Of a DNA stretch of 64,000 bases, positions 21,201 to 34,368 are shown piece by piece; the stretch's first letter is position 1; each line of letters begins with the position of its first letter. The DNA lies in the NCBI GenBank assembly GCA_945643635.1, contig CALZFC010000001.1:6574501-6638500 (forward strand), written 5' to 3'. A model generated the notes under the pieces. The model was not told where the DNA came from and made no database searches. It worked only from the letters and a program-made list of their open reading frames with translations. The translations under genes were made by a program, and so were the position numbers. This stretch comes from Allodiplogaster sudhausi. Its lineage: Eukaryota; Nematoda; Chromadorea; Rhabditida; Diplogasteridae.

Positions 21201-22082
21201 TGAGAGAATGAAAGGGATGAAAAACCGAGAAAAAAAGAGTAAGAGAGTTCATCACTTTAAAAAAAAATTCTGAAATTTTCGTCGCCCAAGATCAAGGCCT
21301 GGAACTACGTAATATTGATCGAGAATACAAATATATTCTTATATGATTTAAATATTATTATACTATTACAAATATTTTGACAAAAAATTGACAATCAGTA
21401 ATGTTTGTTGTTACATATACATTTGTCGTCCAAAAAAACATGGTAATAGCTAAATAATGTGATCAGATAATGTAATAGTAATGTGGAAATACATTTATGT
21501 AAATACATACATATGTACATACATACATACATACATACATTGTACGTATGTATGTGTGTAGCCCAGTGCCATTGTGAGCCATGCATCCAATCATGCTTTG
21601 GCTGGTTGTGTTATGAATGCACAATTTAGGCCAAACAACACGATTGAGTCGATGCTTGACCACTTCAGGATTTTAATATTCGTACATTGTAACTCTGTTT
21701 GATAGATCGAAGAGCGTTGAATGTAAGAGATCTGCAACGAAGTTATATTCGAGAAAGATGAGAGAGATATAAAGGTACACAGAGATTTAGAGTGAGCGAG
21801 AGAGAGAGAGAGAGGTTAGAGATAAAAGATTGACAAAAAGTGTTGAGTTTGCTCAACATTACGACACATATTCATCCGATTTAATGAAAGCAACAATAAA
21901 AAGCATCTCATCATCTTTTTCGTAAACATTGTATAATAATGTACATAGCATATGTGTTATTGAAGTTTAGCATATTGCGTTTTCAACATCATGTTTTGCG
22001 GCCTTTGTCATCAACTCCAATATATCAATCCAAAACATCCCAGCTCTAGGATATTCTTTTGCCGGAGAGCTACCAATTCGAG
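21201..22082. other. Intergenic DNA upstream of CAP copy C
   Basis: I see no gene. A TACATACATACA microsatellite lies at 21500-21560 and a short GA run near 21790-21815. Confidence 0.4.
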
Positions 22083-22090
22083 TATAAAAG
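22083..22090 (+). promoter_or_regulatory. TATA box of CAP copy C
   Basis: TATAAAAG in the context CCAATTCGAG-TATAAAAG-CCACGG lies 79 bp before the ATG, matching copy A in both sequence and spacing. Confidence 0.65.
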
Positions 22091-22168
22091 CCACGGGCCA
22101 GAGAGGAGAAAATCAAGCTGAAGCTGGCCGAGATCCACTTCTCCTCCACACATATCTTCCGTCAGACG

Positions 22169-23473
22169 ATGTCTAAGCTCATTCTTCTCGCACTCGTTGT
22201 GGCTGTCGGTTGGTGGAAGCGAAAACTTGAGTTGAACTGGAATATTTAAGGGATATAACCGTAGATTCTAAATCCGTAAATAACAAATCCGTAAAATCAT
22301 TTCAACTTTAGAATCTGGCCGCGGCGGAATCTCCGAAACGTAGATTGCTGGCTTTCTGAATGAACACAACACGCTGCGTCGCACCATTTCGGATGGCAAA
22401 TTCTACGCCCAGGGAAAGCTCATGCCCGCCGCATCCACTCCCATTCCGGCTCTTGTATGGAAGACGTTGATTTTTGATTTTTTTTATTATTATTTAAACT
22501 CTTTAAATTAATACCAGTGACATTAGGTATATATTTGAAGACTTAAATTTCCCGCCAAACAGACCTGGGACTGCGCCCTCGAGCAGAGCGCTCAAGAGTG
22601 GGCTGATGGCTGTGTCTTCGAACATTCGAATCAGGCTGGCATCGGCGAGAATCTCTACTGGGCCTGGGCTTCTAATGGCGTTCGCAATTTGTTCTGTTTT
22701 TTTTCTTTCAACCTATCCCCTCTCTTTCTATCACCTTCTCTCTTTCTCTCGCTCTCCATCTGTCATCCTCTCTCAATCTCTCTCTCTCTCTCTCTCTCCT
22801 TCCCCCCTCTCTCCAGATTTCTCTGACCGGCAAGGGAGCTGCAGCCAGCAAGTCGTGGGCCAAGGAGTTCCAGGACTACGGCTGGAAGGACGTCAACCTC
22901 ACCATGGAAGTCTTCAACTCGGGAGTCGGACACGCTACTCAGGTGATTAAAAAATATATATTTTTATTATATATATTTTTATATTTTCAAGAAATTATAA
23001 TGGTGAAAAGGATGAAATGTAAAGACAAAGTAAAAAAAAAACAATAAATTTAATTTCTCACAATAAGATGGCTGCCGCTCGCTCGACCAAAATTGGCTGC
23101 GGAATGACGTCATGCGCTGACGACACCGAGGCACTCGTCGTTTGCCAATACACCGCCGCGTCAGTTGTGGACGGCACTCGAACGCACACTAAAATTAATA
23201 CTAAAATATCTTATTCATTCACAACAGAGAGAGAGATAGAAAAAACCGATTATTTCTAGAATGATTCGATCACAATTGATCTCTTTGAATCTAAAAAAAA
23301 AGCAGATAAATCTGTAGCTTGTATTCATTTCAATCTATTTTGTAATAAATTCAAAAAAATGAAGAAATTGTAATCACTTAATCTTAATCTTACATAATGA
23401 GGAATGGCAAAAAGGGTTAAATCATTTCAGAGGCAACCTGCTCAACCGCTACACGTACCCGCCCAAGTTCTGA
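22169..23473 (+). pseudogene. CAP copy C, nonsense codon in exon 2
   Basis: Six exons with good splice sites: 22169-22208, 22312-22454, 22563-22679, 22817-22942, 23068-23159 and 23431-23473. Exon 1 encodes MSKLILLALVVAV. Exon 3 has TWDCALEQSAQEWADGC and NQAGIGENLY, exon 4 GVGHATQ, exon 5 STKIGCGMTSC, exon 6 GNLLNRYTYPPKF and TGA. In exon 2 the codon matching GAG (Glu) of copy B is TAG (22341-22343), about 10 residues after the predicted signal cleavage region, and the first Cys of ESGC is lost. All other exons are open, so the stop may be young or a sequencing error. The full reading would be about 185 residues. Confidence 0.8.
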
Positions 23474-24097
23474 GAAGCAATACGATGCATCGCGTCTCTA
23501 TTTATTTTTCATTGGGAAATTGTTTAATTTATATCTAATCGTAATTGTGGTAAAAATAGTCAATGTCACTAGCGCCACTGACCGCTACTTCATTTCTTTG
23601 CTTTTTCAGGAGCATTAATGTGATAAAGATTTCTTTAAATGATGCTGCTTGAAACAGAGTGAAATTTAGATTTCGATCTAAAAAAAGAATTCAAACAATA
23701 TACTATCTAACTGAATGATCCGAAGATGCGTTTCCCTCATCGCTGTATTCAGAGGATCTAGTAGACCAGTCTACAACGATCTCATAATATGTAGCGGATA
23801 AGATTTGTAAATGATGAACTGATCTTCGGACTTAGATGCAAGCATGTGCTTTTATGGTGTGAAAGAACACTTAAGTGAGTGGTGCACAATCAATTCGCTA
23901 TATTCACTGCACAGCAAAGTGAATTTCGGTGCGTGTGCTCAAGGAGCTTGTTTTGTTTGTTTACTTGTTTCTCCGTTTTGTTCGTTCGGTTTGATGTGAT
24001 ATATTTGATTCCTATTTCAAACTGAGGCTTTTGAACATTAAGCTTGACTCCTACGAAGGATTTTTAGTGGCTATAAGCTCTGGTTACTGCGTTCTTA
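23474..24097. other. Intergenic region and 5'UTR of the BTB zinc-finger gene
   Basis: No gene is seen up to about 23950. The 100-150 bases before 24098 probably belong to the 5'UTR of the next gene. No clear TATA box is visible. Confidence 0.4.
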
Positions 24098-25243
24098 ATG
24101 AGGTAAGCATTTTCTTTTTTGTTTGCCTTTGCTCATCGATATCTATAAGCTTGTGAGCGTATCAATCGGGTGGCATTTTATGACCGATCTTTCGTAACTC
24201 GTAATAAATATTTCATCATAATTATCTGATTACACAATTCATTCATATTTTCCCTGCCACTAATTATTGTTTTGCTTTGTTAGTAACCTTTGCAAAAACG
24301 GTATTCTCTGGTCTAGAAAATCTATTCATTTCTTTTTTCAGCATTTCTTGTGATGCGACGGCGCTATCCTTAGAGAACTCGGTCGCTTACGAAGAAGAAG
24401 AAGAAGTCGCGACGACGACGCTGGTCGAAGACCAGGAGAATCTCTCTGAAGAGCAGCTCGTGGAGCACGACGCAGAGGTTCGGTTTATTAATATTAGTAA
24501 TAATAATAGTAAGATGGTTATTATTACTATTATGCTTGAGCGATGATCTCAAAGTTAATATTCTGCTGAATTTTTTACCCAAACATATAGCTGCGATTGT
24601 GAATATCTACTAAACAAAACATTAAAATAACTGAATATTTCCTGTAGTTTTATAAAATGCCGGTGACAAATGAAAATGATGTCCATGTTATCTGTCGCGG
24701 TTCTTTTTTTTTGCTCTTGTTTGGAATTTGTTTTCTTTCAGACGAAACAGTCATTGAGGAGCACGAAATTCAACTGTAATATTTTAAATTTCCCTGGTCA
24801 GTGTGATTGCGTATTGCTCTTAAACATTCTCTCTTATCCCAGTATCAGGCAAAAAAAGCGAATTAAATTTTGAACTTTTCGGCCTCCTTTTAGGAGCATC
24901 ATGACCAGAGTGCTCCACCGCCACCCTGCTCGCCCCACCGTACCGCGGCGCCCTCGGCTACCGTAGTCGAGCATGCACGTCTTGCTGTCGACTTCTTCGC
25001 CGAGTTGCGAGTAGTAAGTTGGCTGTTTGCCAAGATTAAAGGAACAACTTATATGCTAGGACTTAACCTGTTCATCACTTTCACTGAATTCTGAAAATAG
25101 ATAGATAGGCCATTTCACATCTCCTTTTACTCGCAATTTCCTCTATATAGCCACTGTAGTGTTCATTTCCTTATTTTTCTCTCTTTTCTCTCTCGCTTAA
25201 CAAAATCTCACTTTGTATCTCTCTCTCGCTCTCTCTCTCTCTT

Positions 25244-25276
<33 letters not shown>

Positions 25277-26471
25277 TTCTCTCTCTTTCCCTCTCTCTCT
25301 CTCCCTCTCTCTCTCTCTCCCTCTCCCTCTCCAGATCAACTCGTGGGTGGACGTGACTGTCGAGGTGGGCGGCCATGAAGTCTGCCGTGCCCACCGCCTC
25401 ATGCTCGCCGCGTTCTCCTTGCACTTTCGGGTAACATAATTATAGTGTATTCTAGGTCGCTAATTATTGTGTACTAAAGTTTATGGAGCTTTGTCACTGT
25501 AAAAAAGGTACTGTCGATTCGACAGACTCACCCTTATTTTGGGCCTCCTCTCAGCCCTATTCTACCATTTTTTTTGAGGAACATTTAGACAAAATAACTC
25601 ATTCCCAACCCTAATTTTTTGGTTATCGACAGGGCTTTTATTCCCTGAGCTTTGTCCTTTCTCGTAATGAAAGTGATTTTCTGTGAAACCTTGTCTATAT
25701 CCTTTTCTTTAGCTTTACATAATTACATTTCAACCTACTTTACATTATTAATTTGTCATAATTTTGTATGCCTTACAGGCAGCGATGCTGGCGGTTGCTC
25801 ACGCGCCCACCATTACACTCGAGATCGATCCTAGCATTACGGGTTTTTTTTTTATTTTATCTTTTTTTTAATATCCTATTTCTTATTATTCTTCATTTAG
25901 CTAATTCCGATGTTTCTTTAAAAAAGAAAAAAATATGACTCTTTTCTCTAAGTATATTATTTTTCTTGTATGCTTTGTTAAGACTAAATAACTAGTAGCT
26001 TTATTTTCGTTATCATTTAGCTACGATTTTGTAGAAAAAAAGTTAACTGTTAGAAAATAAAATTGTAAAAAAAAACTAATTTGGTTAAAAATCACTCCTT
26101 AAAGGAGTCGACGGCGAAGAAATGGCCGAAGTCGTCGACTTTATGTACGCGGGCGAGTGTCGATTCACGGCGAGACTCGCAGCGGCAGCGAGAAGCCTCC
26201 GCTGCTTCTCACTCTGTGAACTACTTCATACAGCGGAATTACAGGTTGAGAGGGAAAGAGAGAAGAGAGAGAGCGAGAGAAGAGAGAGAGAAAATGAGTG
26301 AGAGAGAGAAAGAGAGAGAGAGAAATTTTCTCGTTCATAAGACGGTGTACATCTGGGGGATACGGTGTTGGTCAAGTCTTAGATTATCTACAGTATATTT
26401 TGTAAAAAGAACGGAATTCGAAAATGATGTTATGTTTCTCTCAGAGTAGTGAGGCAATACTAATCTCTCTT

Positions 26472-26519
<48 letters not shown>

Positions 26520-28541
26520 CTCTTTCTCTCTCGCTGCTCTCTAATAGCTTCCTATTTCCCCCCCCCCCCAGGGCTGCCAAGAAGGCGACATTGTCCGTGA
26601 CGCCTCTCACGCCGTCCACTTTCTCGACTCGATGTATCGGATGCGCATGGAGAATCTCTTCGTCGACTGCTTCATCACGGTGCCGGTGAGAGAGCATTAA
26701 TTGAGTAAATTTTTTTATTAAAAAAAATTAATTTTTCGGAATTGCTTATAAACATTTAATCAAGATTTCGATCAGAAATCTTTACTTCAATTGTGATCAT
26801 CGAGATACATTCCTTTTCCATTTTGGAAAAAAAAAGACAATTTGGGCTGATTCTTTCCCCCTTTCACACATGTGATTGATTTGTTATAAGTTTTTGTTGG
26901 TTTCCAAGGCTTGGCGAGAAATGGATAATTTGAATTTCCCGCTTTCAGAAAGAGCAGCAACCACAGACGACACGCTGTCATCGCCTGATGCTCTGTGTCT
27001 ACGGGAAGCACTTTGAGACGGGCCTCAGGGACACGCGGAGAGCACCGCAAGTCTCGCTCGTTCTGGACTCGCCCGTCGTCAGGGTCTCAAGGTCAGAGAG
27101 TACAGTAGTTTGCTAATGTTACAGTAATCAGGGATACGGTAATTAACAGTAATTCTCCAGGTTGTCTTGTAGAGTTTGGGACAGCATTATTTCGCAAAAC
27201 AAATGTAAAAATTTAAATAAATGAATAAAAAAATTTCGGAGTTTTCTTGTTGTTTCTTAAATTGACCGTTCTTGAGCTAAAAAAAAGTGTTTAAGACGTA
27301 ATATATTTACAGTATGGATCTCCGCTGTATCGTCGACTTTATGTACATGGGCTACGTCAGAGCAGCACGTCGTAGATTTCGGGTGCTTAGGTAACAATTT
27401 TTTTTTCGTTTTCTGTCTTTTCCTATTTCCCTTTCTTCTTTCTTCCCTACATTCTATTATTAGTTTCCTATTTATCCTTTCGCTACTTTCGTTCTCTCCC
27501 TCTTACTATGACTTTCTTTCTCTCTCTCTCTCACTCTCTCTCCCCTCTCCCAACGCAGTTCCACTCACTCCCTTTCCAGGCAGGCCGCTGTCTACCTCGG
27601 CGTGACGCGCCTCGTCGCCGAGCTTGACTTCCTGACTGTGGCTGACGCTGCGCAGACACGGATAACAGGTACAGTAAGAGAGCTGTATATTACGGTATCA
27701 GAGATTCGCTCTAAGACCCCAAGTGACTTTTTCGAGCATATAAAACTGTAGATGTGGAATAAAGATTTCTCAGGATGTAAAATATCTTTGGATTACTGTG
27801 TCAGAGAATTTTTCTAATGGCAAGAGAGCTTTTCAAATTGTAGACTTGGAATATAGAGATGAACGATTACGAAGAAAAGGGAAGGCGGTCATTCTCCTTG
27901 TTAAAATATAAAATGTATTTATTGATTCCGTCTGGCAAAAAAGAAAGCATCTTTCAGGATTTGAAGAAGTCCTCGAATACGGCGTTGTGGGACAGGAAGA
28001 GGGAGCGGTGAATACGGTAAGACAAATATTATAATTTATTACACCAAAAATAATAATTTGATGCGAACCCCCACCTGCATTGTGATTTTAATCGATGAAA
28101 GCTTAGACCGAGCAAGTAAAGATGGAAATATCCTTTTTCCCCTCATCGCTAGCTGCTCTTACGAAGTGACTTGTGTTATAGAATAAATATTGTACAATGT
28201 ATGTATTGTAAGATCATCTTCCGGAAAATTGTATTGTTTTGTTGCCAAACGATTTCTTTGTCATTAATTTTTATTATTATTTTAATGATATGACAGCTTA
28301 CTTGTTAGTGCGCTCCATATTAAGCAGTATATACAGAATGGAGGAGAGGGGGAGGTGATGTACGAGAGGCAAGATGAAGACGACCAGCAACAGCAGCAGC
28401 AAGTCAATCTGTCTAACGAGCACCAGCCAGAGGAAGGAGGAGACACCGAGGAATACAACATGCAAGGTTTTCTTCCTTCTTCTTCTTTCTCACTTTCTCT
28501 CTCTTTCTCAATTTCTCTCGCTATCTCTCTCTTTCTTTACA

Positions 28542-28578
<37 letters not shown>

Positions 28579-28821
28579 TTCTTTACATCTCCTCTCTCTC
28601 TCTCGGTCTCTCTCTCGCGCGCTCTCTCTCTCGCGCGCGCTCTCTCTCTCTCGCTCTCTATTTCTCTCTCTCTCTTTCTCTCTCTCTCTCCCTCTTTCTC
28701 TCTATCTCTCGGTCTCTCTCTCTCTCTCGGTCTCTTTCTTTCTCTCGCGCTCTCTCTCTCTCTCTGTCTTTCCCTCGCTCTCTCGCGGTCTCTCTTCTCT
28801 CTCTCTCTCTGTCTCTCTCGG

Positions 28822-28869
<48 letters not shown>

Positions 28870-31438
28870 AAGAATACGAGCTGATTGGCGACAGCGAGAC
28901 GTTCCCGAATGCGGACGAGACTCTCGCAGAGGGAGTCGCTAGTCGCAGCGGCCCCGTCGGAGTGGATGACTACGGTAGCATCTACGAGGCATTCGTCATA
29001 GGACCCCGAAAGGGCAGAAGAATGGGTACGGTATATTTTCTAAAAGGAATTTTTATTTATTTATTCATTTGTTACTTTCAAAAATAAAAGAGAATACAAA
29101 TATGCTTTTTTCTAGTTCATTTATTTTTTTCTTTTATCTTACAACACATACTCTGTTATTACTTGGTTGTGATAAAGTGGGAAAATATTAAAATTAAATG
29201 AAAAGAAAAAAAAGTACTTCAGGTACCTACGGCCTCCGAAGAGCGCAAGAAGTGAATTATAAAGGACCTCCAGTCGTTGCGAATTGTGCGCTCGGTTTTG
29301 ATTTAGATTTTTTTTATTTCTTTTGTTGGAAATCGTTTTTAATCATTTGAACTTTTCTAGCCTCTGTTAACGGGGTATCTAGGTGGAGATTCTCTTATCG
29401 ATCATCCTTTAAAAACCCTAGAAATGTTTAAAACTCAAACAATAACAACAACGAGCATTTAATTTTAGCGAGCCGATCCGAAGTTTCCAACGAAGTGAAA
29501 GAAGAGCCCACCGTAATCATGAGCTGCGCGCCTGCCATGTCAAGGAAGTGGGGTTTTATGATTATTATTTGTTTTTATTTAAATATATTTATTTTGGCTT
29601 TTAATATTTTATCTTAAATTATATATATAAGTCCATTAAAATTAATAAAATTAGCCTTTGCTCTACTTACAATTAGATGAATTGGAAATTCATACAGTTT
29701 TCCATCATTAGGTTTTTTTGTAAAACATTAGGGCAAAGTTTCGACATATATTATTGTAGAAATTGTGAACCATTTTTAAGGCGCCATGTTGTCGACCCGT
29801 ACGGTTACGGTCTGCCTGAGCTGATCGGAACGAACGACGTTTCTGTGTCATTGCTAGTCGGAGATCAACAGGTTGAGTAAGAGAGAGAGAGAGATAGAGA
29901 CAGAAAGAGAGAGAGAGAGAGAAAGAGAGATAGAGAGGGAGAGGAAGGTGAAAGAGACTAACGATATATAAAAAGAGATTGTTCTCCTTAGGCCATGATG
30001 GAGAAGCCCTTCAAGTGTCCATACTGCAACCATCGAACTAGAGAGAAGAGCGCAGTCGAGAAGCATATACGGTATGGCATTTGGCGGGAGATTCAAAATT
30101 TTAATTTCACTAAAATCAATCGATACTTGTGAAATGAACGTTGAGCTTATTGTTAGCTTGTTCTTTAATTTATATGACAGTATATATATATTTTTTTTTG
30201 TAAATATTACTTCTCTGACCTTGAGCTGCATTCACACGCTGGAAGCGCCGTACAAGTGCAAGTTTTGTGATCAAGCATTCAAAGTGCAAAGCAACCTCGT
30301 CCGCCACATTCGTGCTCATACAGGTTCGCGGGCTCACGCAATTGGTGCAGAGTCAATATTTAAATATCTTATAGCTTCTGAGATTTTCGAAAGGATCCAT
30401 TCTCTTTCGCGCATTAAAAGATGGAAAAAAATCGGGTTATTTTGATTCTTTTTATAGAACTTTTGGGAGGTTCTTCATTTTTCAATGCTTATTTTTCCTG
30501 AGAGTCCCTATCAAAATCGGAACCTATTTAAACACTGTACAGCGCACCTTTTATCATGTAGAAGAACAGGATCTTTCTTTTTTCTTCAGTCTTTCTTTGT
30601 TGAAATGCCATTTTCTCCCTTTTCTCCCTAATAATCACACATAGTCGCTTCCCTCCAAACTATAGCTCCCTTGTCAGGCTAAAGGGCGCCAATTCGAACG
30701 TGGGATTTTTTTGTCCCTTTTCTTTAATGAATGCTCTTTCCAGGCGAGAAGCCATACGCTTGTCGGAAATGCGGCCTTTGCTACGCGGACAAGAAGAACA
30801 TGGATGCGCATGTCTTTAGGTTGGCCATTTGGCAAATTGCCAATCTTTTGTTTCCTTTAAATCATTTCTTATTTATTTAACCTTTTAATTAGAAAATATA
30901 TGTCTAAATTAGTAGTTATAATAATTGAGAAATGGGAAATTGCTCGAAGAGGTCAGAACCTTTTTTTTATAAATCCAATTGACTCTTATTGTCTGGTGTG
31001 CTGGAATAAAACGATGTAGTAAAAAGATACAAAAATATGGTACTTTTAATTTTTTAATATAAGTTTGTTGACTGAATTAAATGCGAGATTTAATGTTGGC
31101 GCCATTTCTTGCAGAGAGCACCTCAAGCTGCAGCAGTACGAGTGTGACATGTGTCCGGGCAAGTTCTGGAGGCATGACCGATTCGTGCTGCACTACGCCA
31201 AGGTTGGGTAGGGAGAGACAAGAGAGAGAGAGAGACAGAGAGAGAGAGATGGAAACAGAGAGAGGTAGAGATAGAGAGTTTGCGAGGGAAAAGATGGAGG
31301 GGAGAGAGGAGAGAGATATGTAGTTATAGAGAGAAATCTAAGTAAGGTTGAATCTAGGACACCATCTTTTTGGTTACTACTAAACATTACTCTCTGCAGA
31401 CGCACGGCCTTGTCCCGTCTGCTCAGTCTCAGCAGTAA
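24098..31438 (+). CDS. Double-BTB, four C2H2 zinc-finger protein
   Basis: Twenty-one exons give 650 aa in frame. Coding starts with ATGAG (24098-24102) and continues at 24342, 24894, 25335, 25779, 26105, 26572, 26949, 27313, 27580, 27958, 28337, 28870, 29223, 29469, 29781, 29992, 30226, 30744, 31115 and 31400, ending TAA 31436-31438. An acidic N-terminus (about residues 1-90) is followed by BTB segment 1 (WVDVTVEVGGHEVCRAHRLM to VVDFMYAGECRF) and BTB segment 2 (NLFVDCFITVP, TRCHRLMLCVYGKHF, CIVDFMYMGY). A Gln/Glu-rich linker precedes four C2H2 fingers: FKCPYCNHR, YKCKFCDQAF with HIRAHTGEKP, YACRKCGLCY and YECDMCPGKF. Such proteins are nuclear DNA-binding regulators that dimerise through BTB. 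The target is unknown. Two BTB segments in one zinc-finger protein is unusual. Confidence 0.82.
25200..25334. repeat. Long CT tract ending at a splice acceptor
   Basis: (CT)n with interspersed T and C bases fills the last 130 bp of the intron before the first BTB exon and serves as its polypyrimidine tract. Its complement creates a spurious Arg/Glu frame on the minus strand. Confidence 0.85.
26245..26571. repeat. Intron with a GA tract at its start and a CT tract at its end
   Basis: The intron begins gttgagagggaaagagag and stays GA-rich to about 26330. It ends with (CT)n from about 26463 to 26540 and a C9-like run before cag. The two tracts are complementary over tens of bases in the pre-mRNA. 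Confidence 0.85.
28480..28869. repeat. 390-bp CT microsatellite ending at a splice acceptor
   Basis: Almost pure CT sequence with CG and GG interruptions occupies this entire intron of the BTB zinc-finger gene and ends ctctcag at 28869. It produces two long spurious Ser/Leu frames. Confidence 0.85.
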
Positions 31439-32318
31439 GCAACTCCATTACATGGTCGAGCGAGATTCCCATTCTAATTAGATTCCCTATTATAGTCGTT
31501 TAAGGACCCCATTTCCAAGTCTATCAGATGTTATGGTTGTTACCTTTTGGTTTTATTGATATTTTTTTTACAAGGTGCAGGGCATCGCAAGTAACATTCT
31601 TATCAGACTTCTTAGACTTTTTTTTAAATCTCTGAAATATTCTTTTCTTCCGTCTGTTCGCTTGCTTTCTTTTTCCTTCTTCATTTCAGCGGCAGTTCAT
31701 TTCTTTAAGTCAATAATTCATACATTTCTTCGGTCCTCATGTACAAACAAATGAGTTGATATGTATAATTAACGGGGAACTGCCGACGTGGTACGGTATT
31801 TTATTTAGAATAACAGTAACCTACTTTTCAAAACTAGATTGAGGTGCTGCTTCCTTAGTTCTAGTCACGTTAAAGCATCTTATATGTTTAGCTCTATTAG
31901 TTATTTTTAGCCCACACGATTTCTTCTTTATTGAAGTTGAATGGTGGCTTTCATTTCTTGTGGCTTTATTATTTTGAATTCGTGAATAAATCTCTTATCT
32001 TCCATTATTTGCTATTATCGTAAGAGATTTGCGTTGAGAACGCCAATTCAAGTATTTTGATCGATGTTTTTTTTTAAATATATTTAGCTTTTAAGCGGCG
32101 AAATTCTTGAAAGTTCTTCATTTCTGCTGCTTTATCATTCTTTACTGATGTCTAAATATCTGATTTTAACTGAGGATTATTTGTAGTTTTATTAGAATTA
32201 CAGTAACCCTTCATTGTTGCATCAGGAGGGAGAGAGCGAGAGCTGCTGTAGGCGGCGGGAGATTCAAAAAATTTGAAGCCAACCCGACCGAGCTGGCGGC
32301 ACCTTTTCGTCGTACACA
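31439..32318. other. Intergenic region between the zinc-finger gene and FAM91
   Basis: No gene is visible. The first part is presumably the 3'UTR of the zinc-finger gene. An AATAAA lies near 31984. The 5'UTR of FAM91 probably starts within the last 100 bp. Confidence 0.45.
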
Positions 32319-33025
32319 ATGGATGTCGAGGGATGCATCTGCGCGAATGTTGCCTGGCAACAACTTCCAGGTTGGTTGTTTAGTTTAAAACCCTATTTTA
32401 TTATTATAAATAAGCCACCTTGTGATATTGCCTGTATGTAGGATATCAGAACGAAAATAAAGTTTATTATCAATGGGGCACGCGCCGTTGAATATTTGCC
32501 AAAAGATGCATTGAGGGAATTGATTTTCGCCAGCACATTGATATGGTGTGAAACAACTTAAAAATTTGGTCAGCTACTCTCATGTCAAGGTTATTCTTAA
32601 TTTTCCTTAAATGGCTTGATTACCCAAAATGTTTGAACAAATTAGCGTATTAGTTTAATAAGTTTATAAAACAGCAAATGTATACATCTATTTGCCTTTA
32701 TTTAAATTAAGATGACGTCCGAGCAATGCTCGGCAATTCGCAGAAAGAGTACGACAAATTGGTTGTGGAGTACTCGATTCGGAACCAGCTGAGACACAAG
32801 GGAAATCTCGGTTAGAGTAGAATATATCTCTCTTCTCTCTCTCTCCTCTCTCTCTTTCTCTCCCTCCCTTTCTCTCCGTCTCTTTCCCTTCCTCTCTCTC
32901 TCCGCTTCTTTCCCTATCTCTCTCTCTCTCATTCTCTCCGTCTCTTCCCCCCCCTCTCTCTCTCTCTCGCTCTCTCTTTCATTCTCTCTCTCGCTGTCTC
33001 TTTCCCTACCCCTCTCTCTCTCACG

Positions 33026-33069
<44 letters not shown>

Positions 33070-34326
33070 AGTCCGCCACATAAAGAAGGACTCGGAGTCC
33101 TACTACGACACAATGCTGAAGTACTCCTCCTCCCATCTCATGCTCTTCCCCTACCACCTCGCAGACGTCGTAGTCAAGGAGCTCCGAATCACTCCATTCA
33201 ACTATTACGTCCAGATAATTGTGGTATGTGGAGGGTTTTTTGTTGGGACTTTTCCATTTTTCCCCTTTTTGATAAGTTGTTATTTCCTACGGTCTGCTCA
33301 AACTAATAGAAATTTATTGCTGAAGAGATAGTAAAGCTGTAATAAGGCATAAGATACTTGCAGAAATGTTGGCAGTAGAAGTTTGCATTATGATAACAAA
33401 ACATGTGAGATTTGATCAATTGGAGGAAAAAGAAATGAACTTCTTCTGCCCTAGGACATGATCAACGCGGAGAAGTCGTATGATAGCCTGCCCAATTTCA
33501 CGGCCGCGGACGCGATGCGACTACTGGGCATCGGCCGGAACCAGTACATTGAACTGATGAATCAGGTGCCGGATTTTTTTTAAGCTAATAGTTGGGCTGT
33601 GAAATGATAAATTTTAATTTTTGCACATTTTAATGTTCTGTTTTTTTAATCATCATTATATTGTAACCGTACTCTCCGCCGTCCCCCCAGGCGCCCCCTG
33701 TTGTGAGGATAGATACGATATTCTCTCTTCATTTCTTCTTTATAGGCACCAAATTTAGGAATTCTTTCAGATGTGCCTTTTTTTCTTCTCTTCATGGTGT
33801 TCGTGCTCTCTCTTCACTATGTCAACACACTCGTACAAAAAATATTTATTCACAAATTTGGTGTATTGATTGAATCGATCGCATTTCTAAAAAAAATAAT
33901 TGTTGGCTAACTCACGCTGTTTTCGTGCCCTCTCGGAGGTCTTACCCACGCAGCTTTTGGGACCCCTCGGACCCCTCTTATTTCCCTGTAACAGTACCGA
34001 GGGATCAAGCGGAATACGGCTGAAATTGTTTGGTTTTTTTTAATGGAAAAGCCAGTGAATGTTTTACTAATTAATAATTAGATTAAGTACTCATTCTGAT
34101 GCTGATAAAAATTGATTTAAAAAAAATAACAAAAATATGTTCGTCTTTGCCGCCAGAATCGTTCAAATCGCCGTCTGTTCCGACGAGGGAAGCCGATTCG
34201 GGAGTTGCTTCCCGCCCAGCCAGCACCCTGCGTAGTCGAGTCATGGTGGATGGTGCACACGGGATGTCTGCTAGAGAGCGACATCAAGGTTGGAGAGAGA
34301 GAGAATGGGGAAGCGAGAGAACCAGA

Positions 34327-34368
<42 letters not shown>

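Noticed and set aside
28355..29087. Two long overlapping plus-strand Ser/Leu/Phe frames
   Set aside because: They are translations of the CT microsatellite that fills an intron. Only the short ends coincide with real exons of the BTB zinc-finger gene.
32702..33157. 151-residue Arg/Glu minus-strand frame
   Set aside because: It is the complement of the intronic CT tract in FAM91 and has no homology.
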